From positions 1-64,000 of the forward strand of contig JANQNN010000044.1 in assembly GCA_028279545.1 (NCBI GenBank): a DNA stretch of 64,000 nt, written 5' to 3'. Below, piece after piece: positions 18,302 through 27,878 of this stretch. This stretch comes from Nitrosopumilaceae archaeon. Lineage in GTDB: Archaea; Thermoproteota; Nitrososphaeria; Nitrososphaerales; Nitrosopumilaceae. Both the position numbers and the translations under genes were made by a program. How positions within the stretch are numbered: position 1 is the stretch's first letter; each line of letters begins with the position of its first letter. The notes beneath the pieces are model-generated. The model searched no databases. It was not told the DNA's origin and worked only from the letters and a program-made list of their open reading frames with translations.

Positions 18302-19171
18302 ATGGCTGGCATCAAAATTGACGGAAAAGAGATTGCCCAATCTGTCAAAGACCGAGTAAAAGAGGCAGTCAAAGTTCTAAATGAGCAAAACATCAATCCT
18401 TGCTTGGCAACAATTTTGGTTGGAGACAATCCAGCTTCTGCAACCTATGTTAGAAATAAGCACAAGGCATGTGAGGAGGTAGGAATTGTTACAAAGGATC
18501 ACAAACTTTCATCAAATATTACCCAGACTGAACTCAACGCACTAGTTGATAGTTTGAATAAGGATAGTTCAGTTCATGGAATTTTAGTCCAATTACCTTT
18601 GCCTGATCAACTAAATGAGTTTGTCACAACATCTAGAATCTCACCACTAAAAGATGTAGATGGACTAACTCCCTACAACATTGGTCTTTTATCAATGAAA
18701 AAATCAGCCCTTATTGCCTGCACACCCTCTGGAATAATGGAAATGTTTGATTTTCATAATATTGATTTGAAAGGAAAAAATGTTGTTTTAATTAATAGAA
18801 GTAATTTGGTTGGAAAACCACTTTACCATTTATTGCTAGAAAGAGATGCAACTGTAATTAATTGTCACTCTAAAACTAAAAATCTCCAAGAATTGTGTCA
18901 GATGGCAGATATTATCATAACTGCTGTTGGAGATAGAAACAAGTTTACCTTAACTCCAGATATGATTAAAGAAGGTTCAATTGTTATTGATGTTGCAATC
19001 TTGCGTCATGAAGACAAACTTGTAGGGGATTCAGATTATGATAAAATTATCCAAAAGGCATCTTATGCAACGCCGGTTCCAGGTGGGGTAGGGCCAATGA
19101 CTGTTGCAATGCTGCTAAAAAATACAATTACTGCTGCCTCACTTAACACTCAAATTGGAAAACAATACTGA
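18302..19171 (+). CDS. folD: Bifunctional methylenetetrahydrofolate dehydrogenase/cyclohydrolase
   Basis: Interconverts methylene-, methenyl- and 10-formyl-tetrahydrofolate. Seen: the YVRNKHKACEEVG catalytic region with the cyclohydrolase lysine, VQLPLPDQL, PLKDVDGLTP, CTPSGIMEM, INRSNLVGKPL, and PVPGGVGPMTVAML near the C-terminus. The 289 residues are normal. The stop overlaps the start of the cyclo-ligase by 17 nt. It supplies the formyl donor used by PurN upstream. Confidence 0.95.
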   Translation: MAGIKIDGKEIAQSVKDRVKEAVKVLNEQNINPCLATILVGDNPASATYVRNKHKACEEVGIVTKDHKLSSNITQTELNALVDSLNKDSSVHGILVQLPLPDQLNEFVTTSRISPLKDVDGLTPYNIGLLSMKKSALIACTPSGIMEMFDFHNIDLKGKNVVLINRSNLVGKPLYHLLLERDATVINCHSKTKNLQELCQMADIIITAVGDRNKFTLTPDMIKEGSIVIDVAILRHEDKLVGDSDYDKIIQKASYATPVPGGVGPMTVAMLLKNTITAASLNTQIGKQY

Positions 19172-19715
19172 AAAAAATTCATTACGAAGACTTCTTCTTG
19201 AGAGAAGGGATGCTACGTCGTTTGATATGATAAAGATTGCAAGTGAGCAAATTCATAAAAAATTAAGAAAAAACAATCTCTTCAGGAATGCAAAAAAAAT
19301 TGGTTCCTATTATCCAATTGGAAGTGAGATTTTAACACAAGATATCATGCAAGAAATTCTTAGCTCTGGAAAAGAGCTGTTTTTACCCAAGGTTGTAGAT
19401 GATGAAATGGAATTTAGAAAAATAACTGATTTTTCATGCCTAGAAAAAGGCTTTTTTGATATTATGGAGCCAAAAGACGACTGTCCTGTTGACAACAAAC
19501 TAGACCTTATCTTGGTTCCAACCGTTGGAGTCTCACAAGAAGGAATAAGGTTGGGTTATGGTCTTGGATTTTTTGATAAATTTCTAGCAAAAAACCCAAC
19601 TGAGACGATTTCATTAGTTTACGACAAACAAATCATAAAAAAAATTCCCAAATCAGATCATGATATCAAAATGAATTGGATATTATCTGAAGATCAATTC
19701 ACCAAAGTGTTATAG
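19155..19715 (+). CDS. 5-formyltetrahydrofolate cyclo-ligase
   Basis: ATP-dependent conversion of 5-formyl-THF to methenyl-THF, feeding FolD. Seen: RRLLLERRDA at the N-terminus, IGSYYPIGSEILT, the ATP/folate motif LILVPTVGVSQEGIRLGYGLGFFDKFL. The 186 residues are normal. The start is a TTG overlapping folD by 17 nt, so the two are co-translated. Overlaps purD tail-to-tail by 6 nt. Confidence 0.88.
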   Translation: MENNTEKNSLRRLLLERRDATSFDMIKIASEQIHKKLRKNNLFRNAKKIGSYYPIGSEILTQDIMQEILSSGKELFLPKVVDDEMEFRKITDFSCLEKGFFDIMEPKDDCPVDNKLDLILVPTVGVSQEGIRLGYGLGFFDKFLAKNPTETISLVYDKQIIKKIPKSDHDIKMNWILSEDQFTKVL

Positions 19716-20972
19716 ATAAGACAATCCCTTTTTTCCAATATCGTTTCGAAAAACCTTGTGTGGCCAAGAAATTTTTTTTGCCTCTGAATATGCATTTGAA
19801 ATCGCAAGATCTAGTGTATCTCCAAGTGCAGTAACACCCAAAACTCTTCCGCCATTTGTTAGAATTTTACCCTCTTTACTTTTTGTTCCTGCATGAAAAG
19901 CTTGGCAGTTCTCTGATACAGAATCCAGATTAGAGATTTCTTCATTTTTGGGGTAAGAAATAGGATAGCCTTTTGATGCTAATACAACACATACAGCACT
20001 TTGTTTTTTCCAGGAAGGTTTGGGTAATTCAGATAACTTCTGCTCCGAGCTTGCCAAAAGATAGTCATACAAATCAAAATCCATTCTCATGGTTATTGGT
20101 TGGCATTCAGGGTCTCCCATTCTAACATTAAATTCCAAGACATAGGGTTCATCGTCTTTAAGCATAATTCCTGCATAAATGAATCCTTGAAAAGGTATCC
20201 CTTCATTTTTCATCGATTGGATAGTTTTCTCAATAATTTCTTTTTGAATTTTCTTGGCTTTAATCTCGTCAACAATTGGAGTTGGAGAATAAGCACCCAT
20301 TCCTCCAGTGTTGGGGCCTTTATCATCATCATAGATACGTTTATGGTCTTGTGATGATGCCATGGGAATTGCAACATTTCCATCTGATAAGGCAATAAAG
20401 GAGGCTTCTAGTCCATCAATTCTTTCTTCGATTATGATTTTGTTTCCTGCATCACCAAAGGTTTTTTCTACCAAAATGGTCTGAATTGCAGAAACTGCTT
20501 CTTCTTTGCTATTGCAAACAATTACACCCTTTCCTTCCGCAAGTCCATCTGCTTTTACTACTACATTATAATCCAAAGATTCTACATAGTTTTCAGCTTT
20601 TTTTGAGTCATCAAATATTTCGAATCTAGCAGTAGGTATCTGATTTCTCTTCATGAACTCTTTAGCCCAAATTTTGCTTGATTCAAGCTGAGCTGCTTTT
20701 TTAGAGGGACCAAAAATCTTGAGTCCCAATTGATTAAATTTATCCACGATTCCTGCAGCCAAAGGAGCCTCAGGACCAACTACGGTAAAACAGTTATTTT
20801 TTGCAGCAAAATTAGCCAATTCATCTAAATCATCAACAGAAATTTCGACATTATTTTCAGTGCCGCCATTTCCGGGCGCTGTGAAAACCTTGTCAACTTT
20901 TGGGCTTTGAGATAATTTCCATGATATTGCATGTTCACGACCACCAGAACCCACAACAAGAACATTGGTCAA
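19710..20972 (-). CDS. purD: Phosphoribosylamine-glycine ligase (GAR synthetase)
   Basis: Second step of purine synthesis, making the GAR that PurN formylates. Seen: NVLVVGSGGREHAI, FTAPGNGGTE, VGPEAPLAAGI, FGPSKKAAQLE, SSQDHKRIYDDDKGPNTGGMGAYSP, and the metal-binding FNVRMGDPECQ. ATP-grasp fold, 420 residues, normal. The start is a TTG at 20972; the nearby ATG is out of frame. Divergent from ileS. Confidence 0.95.
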   Translation of the reverse strand: MTNVLVVGSGGREHAISWKLSQSPKVDKVFTAPGNGGTENNVEISVDDLDELANFAAKNNCFTVVGPEAPLAAGIVDKFNQLGLKIFGPSKKAAQLESSKIWAKEFMKRNQIPTARFEIFDDSKKAENYVESLDYNVVVKADGLAEGKGVIVCNSKEEAVSAIQTILVEKTFGDAGNKIIIEERIDGLEASFIALSDGNVAIPMASSQDHKRIYDDDKGPNTGGMGAYSPTPIVDEIKAKKIQKEIIEKTIQSMKNEGIPFQGFIYAGIMLKDDEPYVLEFNVRMGDPECQPITMRMDFDLYDYLLASSEQKLSELPKPSWKKQSAVCVVLASKGYPISYPKNEEISNLDSVSENCQAFHAGTKSKEGKILTNGGRVLGVTALGDTLDLAISNAYSEAKKISWPHKVFRNDIGKKGLSYL

Positions 20973-21166
20973 TTACTTTCAGTACTTTTGGCTCGTATAT
21001 AATCCAAAGTAGAGGATTCAAAACTTTCTAACGATTTAAGAAATTTGTAGAGCTAAAAAATTGATTTTTGTTTTCAAAAAAAAATCAGAGGTTCATCAAA
21101 GTTCAAAAAACACATACGTTCCTTATACCTAAATTATGTCTTGAATTCACTTTATTTCATTTTAGC

Positions 21167-21175
21167 TTTATAATA
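21167..21175 (+). promoter_or_regulatory. TATA box of ileS
   Basis: TTTATAATA is centred 27 nt before the ATG at 21198, fitting leaderless transcription and favouring that ATG over the TTG directly before it. Confidence 0.55.
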
Positions 21176-21197
21176 CAATACATGTTTCGGACCTTTG

Positions 21198-24100
21198 ATG
21201 GAACTTTCATCAAAATTTGATGCAAAATTAATTGAATCTCAAGTTAAAGAATTTACCAAATCTTTAGACCTTGAAAAGTTGATTTTTGAATCAGCCAAAC
21301 CAGAAAATATTCGATTCATTGAGGGCCCTCCAACCATGAATGGAATCCCACATGCGGGCCATCTAAGGGGACGTGTAATCAAAGATCTTTGGTATCGATT
21401 CAATACATTGAAGGGTAAAAAAATTGAATTTAATGGCGGTTGGGATACCCAAGGTCTTCCAGTAGAGTTGCAAGTTGAAAAAGAATTAGGTGTAACTGGT
21501 GGAAAAACTGAAGCCATCAAAAAATTTGGAATAGAAAAAATTGTTTCTGAATGCAAAAATATTGTTAAAAAATATAATGAAAAATGGCTCGAAGTTGACG
21601 AACTTTTAGGTATGTCATTTAATCATGAAAAGGCCTACTGGACATACAGAGATGAATTTATTGAAAGAGAATGGCAAGTTCTCAAAAAAGCCTATGAAAA
21701 TAATATTTTAGAAGAAGATTTTACTGTAATTGCGTATTGTCCTAGCTGTCAAACATCTCTTAGTCATGCTGAAGTAAATCAAGGGTATGAAGAAGTAAAA
21801 GACCCATCGCTTTACTACAAAGTAAAACTTGCAGAAGAAGATGCTTTTTTGATTGTTTGGACAACAATGCCATTTACTTTAGTTACTGATGCAATGGTTG
21901 GTTTGAATCCTGAAGAGGATTATGCTTATGTCAAAGTAGAAAATGATACTTGGGTTATTGGAAAAACAAGACTAGAAGATTTTATGGCTGAAGTAAAAAT
22001 TGAAGATTATAAAATTGAAAAAACAGTAAAGGGAGAAACTTTTGAGGGTAAAAAATACATTCATCCTCTTTTAGATAAAATTCCTGAACTTGCAGAGTAT
22101 GCCAAAAAAGAAAATTATCATATCGCAGTTTCTGAAAGCTTTGTTGATGTAACAGCAGGAAGCGGACTTGTTCATTTGTCACCAGCAAATGGTGAAGAAG
22201 ATATCAAAATTGCAAATAAAAGAAAAGTCAAAGTTTTCAATCCAATTGATGATGAAGTAAAATTTACACAATCTGCTGGAAAATATCAAGGACTTTTTGT
22301 AAGAGATGCTGATAGAACAATTGTTGAAGATGTAAGAGATTGTAATGCCCTAGTAAAGATTGGGAAAATTAAACACAAGTATCCTCTTTGTTGGAGATCT
22401 CATCATCCAATAGTTTGGCTTGCAAGAAAGGGTTGGTTTTACAAACTTGAAAGACTAGATAACAAAGCAATAGAGGCTGCAGAAAGTGTAGAGTATTTTT
22501 TTGATCAACCCAAAAATCGATTCCTAGGAATAATCAAAGAAAAACACCCATGGTGTATTTCAAGAGAAAGAGTTTGGGGGTGTCCTCTTCCTGTTTGGGA
22601 TTGTAATGATTGTGGAGAAAAGAATTGGTTTTTTTCAAGAAAAGAGATTATTGATTCGGCAGAAAAGTTACCTGATGGTCCAAATTTTGAATTGCACAGA
22701 CCATGGATTGACAACATCACAATAAAGTGCAAAAAATGCAGTTCTACAAACGCCAAAAGAGAAGAATATGTTTTAGATACATGGCACAATAGTGGGTCTG
22801 CTCCCTACTCGTCGCTTTCTGATGAAGAGTATGAAAATGAGATTCCTGCACCCTTTTTTACAGAAGGAATTGACCAGACTCGAGGCTGGGCTTATACTCT
22901 TTTAATTGAAAACGTAATTCTAAACTACGCCCCCATTCCTCCCTACAAGTCATTTTTGTTTCAGGGTCATGTCTTAGATGAGAAAGGAGGCAAGATGAGC
23001 AAAAGTACTGGTAATGTAATTGAAGGTGCTGATTTGCTTGAAAAATATCCAGTTGATTTGGTTAGATTTTACTTTATTTGGAAGGCAAGTCCAATTGAAC
23101 CGCTAAGCTTTAGCACAGATGAGTTAATGTCAAGACCCTACCAAGTAATCAATACACTATTTAATCTTCATCTATACTTTAAGCAAAATAGTGAATTTGA
23201 TAATTTTGATTCTTCAAAAACAATTGCTTGGGCAAAAGAAAACCAATTGTTATCATCACCTGATATTTGGTTGCTATCAAAGCTTCAAAAATTAATAAAA
23301 AAAATTACAGAAAAAAATGAAATTTGCAGATATCATGAATCAGCAAAAGCAATTGATGATTTTATTATTAACAATCTAAGTCAAATTTACATTCCAATTA
23401 CAAGAGGAGAGTTATGGCAAGAAGAAGAGTCAAAAAAGAACAGACGACTTGCAATTTACTCTGTTTTAAAACAAGTACTTCAAACATTAGATGTCGTAAT
23501 TCATCCCTTGTGTCCATTTACAAGTGAGTATCTGTATCAAACTGTTTTTGAAGGAAAAAAAAGTATCTTACTTGATAGTTGGCCGCAATACCAAGAAGAC
23601 TTAGTTAATGAAGAAATTGAAGAATCATTTGATATTATGAAAGATGTGGTTTCAATTTCATCAGCTGCCCGCATGAAAGGAAAACTAAAGAGAAGATGGC
23701 CACTAAATGAAGCAATGATTTGTGTCAGCAAAGGTCAAAAACAAAAGCTTGAATCATTATCAGAATTACTTAAGAGTCAGCTAAATGTTGAAAAATATTT
23801 AATACTTGAAATTGAAAACAATTCAGAGTATGAACAAATCTTAGAATTAAAACAAAACAACCTCCCAATAAAACCAGTTATTGAATTAGAAAGAAAGAGA
23901 ATTGGTCCTAAAGCAAAACAAAACATGGGCGCACTTGTAAAAAACTTTGGAGATACTGATGCCGAAGAAATTTTTTCATCCTTACAGAAAACAAACTCTC
24001 ATACTTTTGAAATCAATGATTCAAAAATTGAGCTAGAAAGAGAGGATTTTATTATTGATTTTGATGCAAAAGAAAATTTTGCATTAGCTAAACGTGATGA

Positions 24101-24395
24101 TTATATCGTGATTATCTCAACAGCAAGAAACAAAGAGATGATGTCAAGAGGCCTGGTAAAAGATGTTGCAAGAAGAATTCAAACACTAAGAAAAGAAAAA
24201 GGGTACAATCCAACAGATATCCTAAATGTTGCCTCAATCTTGGATTTAGATTCTGAATCTCAGGAGATGATTAGTGAAAAATCAGAAGATTTGGCCTTTT
24301 TAGTTAGAGTAAAGCAAATCAATTTTGAGCAGACCTGCAAAGAGTACAAAGATGAGGATATTGATGGGCAAAAGCTCAGAATTTCTGTAGAATAG
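21198..24395 (+). CDS. ileS: Isoleucyl-tRNA synthetase
   Basis: Class I synthetase charging tRNA-Ile. The HIGH-type signature is PHAGHLRGR and the KMSKS loop is GGKMSKSTGNV. Between them is the CP1 editing domain. Zinc-binding CxxC pairs are seen in CPLPVWDCNDCGEKN and IKCKKCSS. The 1065 residues match the archaeal/eukaryotic-type IleRS. The anticodon-binding domain (AAARMKGKLKRRWPLNEA) and a C-terminal extension are present. Start chosen by TATA spacing. Confidence 0.95.
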   Translation: MELSSKFDAKLIESQVKEFTKSLDLEKLIFESAKPENIRFIEGPPTMNGIPHAGHLRGRVIKDLWYRFNTLKGKKIEFNGGWDTQGLPVELQVEKELGVTGGKTEAIKKFGIEKIVSECKNIVKKYNEKWLEVDELLGMSFNHEKAYWTYRDEFIEREWQVLKKAYENNILEEDFTVIAYCPSCQTSLSHAEVNQGYEEVKDPSLYYKVKLAEEDAFLIVWTTMPFTLVTDAMVGLNPEEDYAYVKVENDTWVIGKTRLEDFMAEVKIEDYKIEKTVKGETFEGKKYIHPLLDKIPELAEYAKKENYHIAVSESFVDVTAGSGLVHLSPANGEEDIKIANKRKVKVFNPIDDEVKFTQSAGKYQGLFVRDADRTIVEDVRDCNALVKIGKIKHKYPLCWRSHHPIVWLARKGWFYKLERLDNKAIEAAESVEYFFDQPKNRFLGIIKEKHPWCISRERVWGCPLPVWDCNDCGEKNWFFSRKEIIDSAEKLPDGPNFELHRPWIDNITIKCKKCSSTNAKREEYVLDTWHNSGSAPYSSLSDEEYENEIPAPFFTEGIDQTRGWAYTLLIENVILNYAPIPPYKSFLFQGHVLDEKGGKMSKSTGNVIEGADLLEKYPVDLVRFYFIWKASPIEPLSFSTDELMSRPYQVINTLFNLHLYFKQNSEFDNFDSSKTIAWAKENQLLSSPDIWLLSKLQKLIKKITEKNEICRYHESAKAIDDFIINNLSQIYIPITRGELWQEEESKKNRRLAIYSVLKQVLQTLDVVIHPLCPFTSEYLYQTVFEGKKSILLDSWPQYQEDLVNEEIEESFDIMKDVVSISSAARMKGKLKRRWPLNEAMICVSKGQKQKLESLSELLKSQLNVEKYLILEIENNSEYEQILELKQNNLPIKPVIELERKRIGPKAKQNMGALVKNFGDTDAEEIFSSLQKTNSHTFEINDSKIELEREDFIIDFDAKENFALAKRDDYIVIISTARNKEMMSRGLVKDVARRIQTLRKEKGYNPTDILNVASILDLDSESQEMISEKSEDLAFLVRVKQINFEQTCKEYKDEDIDGQKLRISVE

Positions 24396-24487
24396 TAATA
24401 ATTTTTCATTTTTCATAGTTTGACCTTTTCTGTTCAAAAAGTCAAATCAATGTAATCTTTTTATGTTCAAAAATTATTCCACTCAAC

Positions 24488-25072
24488 ATGTCAGATTCTA
24501 AACCCCATCATGTAGTAGGTGTAGAGTTTCTAAAGCAAAATGGTCTTGATGTAGACGAATTAATCAAGGAACTAGTGGTGAATGCCTCAGTAGAATTTGT
24601 TGCGTATTACTATTTTACAAATCTAAGGTCCTTTTGTACAGGAATGGAAGGAGAGGGAATCAAAGGCGTAATTGAAGATGCAAGATTAGAAGACCTTAGC
24701 CACTTTGAGTCATGCATTGATAGAATATTTCAGCTAGGTGGAGAATTTCCAAAAGATATTGTAGACTTTTGTAACAAAGCAGGTGCAGACTTTTTGCAAT
24801 CAGATAAAAGCACTACACTAAAAGAAATTCTTGAAAAATGTCTTAAAGCAGAACAAGGGGCAATAATTAACTGGAATAAAATCTGTAAAATGACTCATGG
24901 AAAAGACCCAATGACATATGAAATTGCGGCAAACATTTTGGCCGAAGAGATTGAACATGAATCATGGTTCTTAGAATTGTTAGATGGTAGACCTTCAGGA
25001 CATATGAGAAGAAGATATTCTGGTGAGCGACCACATACTAGCAAACATTCAAGATCCCTCGATAGTTTGTGA
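24488..25072 (+). CDS. Dps-like ferritin-family protein
   Basis: A four-helix-bundle iron-storage/peroxide-detoxifying protein. Ferroxidase-type ligands are spread over ASVEFVAYYYF, EDLSHFE, KAEQGAIINW and EEIEHESWF. Conserved cysteines (DFCNKAG and EKCLKAEQG) resemble those of archaeal Dps-like proteins. The C-terminal tail (RRRYSGERPHTSKHSR) is basic and could bind DNA. Cytoplasmic, 194 residues. Likely role: iron storage and protection against hydrogen peroxide. Confidence 0.75.
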   Translation: MSDSKPHHVVGVEFLKQNGLDVDELIKELVVNASVEFVAYYYFTNLRSFCTGMEGEGIKGVIEDARLEDLSHFESCIDRIFQLGGEFPKDIVDFCNKAGADFLQSDKSTTLKEILEKCLKAEQGAIINWNKICKMTHGKDPMTYEIAANILAEEIEHESWFLELLDGRPSGHMRRRYSGERPHTSKHSRSLDSL

Positions 25073-25155
25073 TTACGTAAATCTAGTCAGTTTTTTTAAT
25101 CAAAAGTCAACAAACTAGCTAGCTTTTAGCTAAACTGGCATAATAAATAGAAAAA

Positions 25156-25500
25156 ATGTGCACTCAAGTTATGGTAAAGCAGATTAGCCTTGATGGGTGG
25201 CAAATAGAGCAAATGATCCTTTTGCTAAAAAAAGGCTCAGAAATTGTTACAAAAACAAATGTGCCCATTGTATTGTACCGACAGACCCTAGAAGAGGAAG
25301 ATGACTCTTATGAAGAAATTGTATGTACCCTTACCAAAGATTATGTGATTGAACAGATAGTAACATCAGGGGGAATACTAGTTCCCAGTTTTTACCAGCA
25401 ATCAGTCTTTACAATTGATGAATTTGCCCAAGAATTAATTTCGAAAAGCAGGGATAGATTCTTGCAGATAATGGAACTTTTAGAAGAGCAAACCAGGTAG
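25156..25500 (+). CDS. Conserved hypothetical protein, 114 residues
   Basis: Soluble alpha/beta protein with no recognised motif. The TATA-like GCATAATAAAT about 15-20 nt before the ATG and an overlapping AT-rich region suggest its own promoter. The sequence TAGCTAGCTTTTAGCTA upstream (around 25117-25133) is a weak inverted repeat. Function unknown. Confidence 0.55.
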   Translation: MCTQVMVKQISLDGWQIEQMILLLKKGSEIVTKTNVPIVLYRQTLEEEDDSYEEIVCTLTKDYVIEQIVTSGGILVPSFYQQSVFTIDEFAQELISKSRDRFLQIMELLEEQTR

Positions 25501-25539
25501 GCTAATAATTAATTAAACCGTAATTTTCATCAATTTTGC

Positions 25540-26646
25540 ATGCAATTACTAGAATACCAAGCTAAAGAGTTATTTCGAGAATATGGGATTAATCTTCTCC
25601 CATCAATATCTTCAAAAACAATTGATGAAGGACGAGAAAATGCCAAAAAGCTAGGTTTTCCATTTGTAATTAAAATTCAGGTTCCAGTGGGAGGCAGAGG
25701 TAAGGCTGGAGGCATTCAAAAATGCCAAAATGAAGACGAATTTGAGTTAAAGTATCCTCAGGTAGAAAACCTGACAGTCAAAGGAGAAAAGGCCCGAGCC
25801 ATCCTTTTGGAAAAGATGGCAGATATCAAAAAGGAGTTGTACTTGTCGATTTTTTTGAATCGCTCAAAAAGAGAATATACCATAATTGCCTCAGCTGAGG
25901 GAGGTGTAGAAATAGAGTCTGTGAAAAATCAAATTATCAAAGAGATTGGAATGGGTAATGTCTCTGATGAGACTGCAAGAGACGTGGCAAAAGAGATGGG
26001 GCTTGAAGGAAAGACTGCAGATGGCCTTGTTGATACGTTAAAAAAATTATCAAAATTAACAATTGAAAAAGAAGCAGAACTTGTAGAAATTAATCCACTT
26101 GCCATAATGCAAGATGATACAGTTATGGCACTAGATGGTAAATTTGTAACAGATGATAATAGTAATTTTAGACACCCTGAAATGGAAAAGTATCAGGAAA
26201 AATCTGAAATTGAAGAGCGAGCTGAAAAAAGTGGATTCTCACTTGTCGAGCTTGATGGTGACATTGCAGTTGTTGGAAACGGAGCAGGTCTTGTAATGTC
26301 AACCTTGGATATGTTATCTGATAATGGTGGAAAGCCTGCATGCTTTTTAGATGTAGGTGGAGGTGCAACTACTGAATCAGTTTATGAAGCTCTGACTTTG
26401 ATTAGCAAAATGAGTAGAGTAAAAGGAATTTTAGTAAATCTTTATGGAGGTATTGTAAAGACTACAGTAGTAGCTGAGGCCTTTATCAAAGCTTATCAAG
26501 ATAATGTAATTGACTTGCCTGTATTTTCAAGATTAAAGGGAACAGAATCAGATAAAGCAAAAGAAATGCTAAAGGATTCTCGAACAAAAATTTATGATTC
26601 AGTTGAAGATGCAATAAACGCTGCAGTAATGGGAGTAAAAAATTGA
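25540..26646 (+). CDS. sucC: Succinyl-CoA synthetase beta subunit (ADP-forming type)
   Basis: ATP-grasp subunit making or using succinyl-CoA. Seen: LLEYQAKELFREYGI, FVIKIQVPVGGRGKAGGI (nucleotide binding), VEINPLAIM, LDGKFVTDDN and the C-terminal CoA-ligase domain LDVGGGATTESVYEAL with NLYGGIVKTTVVAEAF. The 368 residues are normal. Overlaps sucD by 4 nt (TTGA). Role in the TCA cycle, linking succinate and succinyl-CoA, also an intermediate of the 3HP/4HB cycle. Confidence 0.92.
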   Translation: MQLLEYQAKELFREYGINLLPSISSKTIDEGRENAKKLGFPFVIKIQVPVGGRGKAGGIQKCQNEDEFELKYPQVENLTVKGEKARAILLEKMADIKKELYLSIFLNRSKREYTIIASAEGGVEIESVKNQIIKEIGMGNVSDETARDVAKEMGLEGKTADGLVDTLKKLSKLTIEKEAELVEINPLAIMQDDTVMALDGKFVTDDNSNFRHPEMEKYQEKSEIEERAEKSGFSLVELDGDIAVVGNGAGLVMSTLDMLSDNGGKPACFLDVGGGATTESVYEALTLISKMSRVKGILVNLYGGIVKTTVVAEAFIKAYQDNVIDLPVFSRLKGTESDKAKEMLKDSRTKIYDSVEDAINAAVMGVKN

Positions 26647-27560
26647 GTCAAATTTTTGATATTCTAAAAGGAAATCCTGATGAATCAGATTACAAGAAAA
26701 AAGGTGTAATCGTTCAAGGAATTACTGGTGCATATGGTTCTTTGCATGCAAGAAACATGTTAGCATATGGAACAAACATTGTTGCAGGAGTTACACCAGG
26801 AAAAGGCGGACAAAAATTTGAAGACAAGATTCCAATTTACAATTCTGTAAAAGAAGCAGTAGATGCAACTGGTGCTAAAATTTCTATAGTCTATGTTCCT
26901 GCAAAATTCTTTTTAGGTGCTGCAAAAGATGCACTTGAATCTGGAATTAAACTACTTGTTGCAATTCCTGAACACGTTCCAGTAAGAGATACTTTGGAGG
27001 TTATTAATTTGGCAAAAGAAAAAGGCGCCACAATTATTGGACCAAACACTCCTGGAATAATGATTCCAGAATTAATCAAAGTAGGAATCATGCCACCAAT
27101 GCCATTTAAGGAAGGAAACATTGCAGTCCTATCAAAAAGTGGAACTTTGCTTTATGAAATTTCAGATTCCCTTACAAATGCAGGATTTGGTCAGTGCATT
27201 ACCATTGGAATCGGTGGAGACCCAGTAAATGGTACAAGACTGGTTGATGCCTTTGATATGGTAAAAGACGTTCCAAATATGGATGGACTAGTAATTGTGG
27301 GTGAGATTGGAGGAGATTCTGAAGAAATCTTGGCTCAGAGAATCATTGATAGTGGATTCAAAAAGCCAACTGTAGCCTACATTGCAGGCCGTGCTGCCCC
27401 AAAAGAGAAGAGAATGGGACACGCTGGAGCAATCGTAATGGGAACCTATGGTTCTGCTGAGTCCAAAGTATCTATGTTTAACAAGGCAAATATTCCTGTT
27501 GCAAAAAGGCCTGCAGAAGTTCCAGTACTGCTTGCAGGAAAGATGGGCCAATCCGATTAA
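26643..27560 (+). CDS. sucD: Succinyl-CoA synthetase alpha subunit
   Basis: CoA-binding and phosphohistidine subunit. Seen: VIVQGITGAYGSLHARNM (CoA/Rossmann), GVTPGKGG, IGPNTPGIM, LSKSGTLLYEI, IGIGGDPVNGT and the active-site histidine in MGHAGAIVMG. The 305 residues are slightly longer than usual at the N-terminus. The start is a TTG overlapping sucC by 4 nt. Confidence 0.93.
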   Translation: MSQIFDILKGNPDESDYKKKGVIVQGITGAYGSLHARNMLAYGTNIVAGVTPGKGGQKFEDKIPIYNSVKEAVDATGAKISIVYVPAKFFLGAAKDALESGIKLLVAIPEHVPVRDTLEVINLAKEKGATIIGPNTPGIMIPELIKVGIMPPMPFKEGNIAVLSKSGTLLYEISDSLTNAGFGQCITIGIGGDPVNGTRLVDAFDMVKDVPNMDGLVIVGEIGGDSEEILAQRIIDSGFKKPTVAYIAGRAAPKEKRMGHAGAIVMGTYGSAESKVSMFNKANIPVAKRPAEVPVLLAGKMGQSD

Positions 27561-27592
27561 ATTAAAAGTAAGGCCTAGAGGATAAAATCAAA

Positions 27593-27760
27593 ATGCCAAT
27601 AACTGATCCAGAAAAAAAACGAATCGCTCAAAATGCGCGCCTTGTAATGAAAATTTGTTTTAATTGCAATGCTCGAAATGACATCCAGGCAACAAGATGC
27701 AGAAAATGCAGAAATCCATATTTGAGACTTAAAAACAGAAACCTAGGCATTAAAAAGTAG
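27593..27760 (+). CDS. rpl40e: Ribosomal protein L40e
   Basis: A 55-residue zinc-ribbon ribosomal protein of the large subunit, typical of archaea and eukaryotes. Two CxxC pairs are seen (CFNC and CRKC) with basic flanks ([11 protein letters not shown]). Begins with an ATG 10 nt after an AGAGGAT Shine-Dalgarno-like sequence. Follows sucD by 32 nt and may share its transcript. Confidence 0.92.
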   Translation: MPITDPEKKRIAQNARLVMKICFNCNARNDIQATRCRKCRNPYLRLKNRNLGIKK

Positions 27761-27878
27761 ATTTTAGAATTATTGTAATTCTGTTATTGTTTTTCGAATT
27801 TTTCATAAATTATCAACTAGAAAGTTTTTCTTCTAACCCAGTCTAAAGACAAAAAAATACCCAATATGGAAAAGAATT

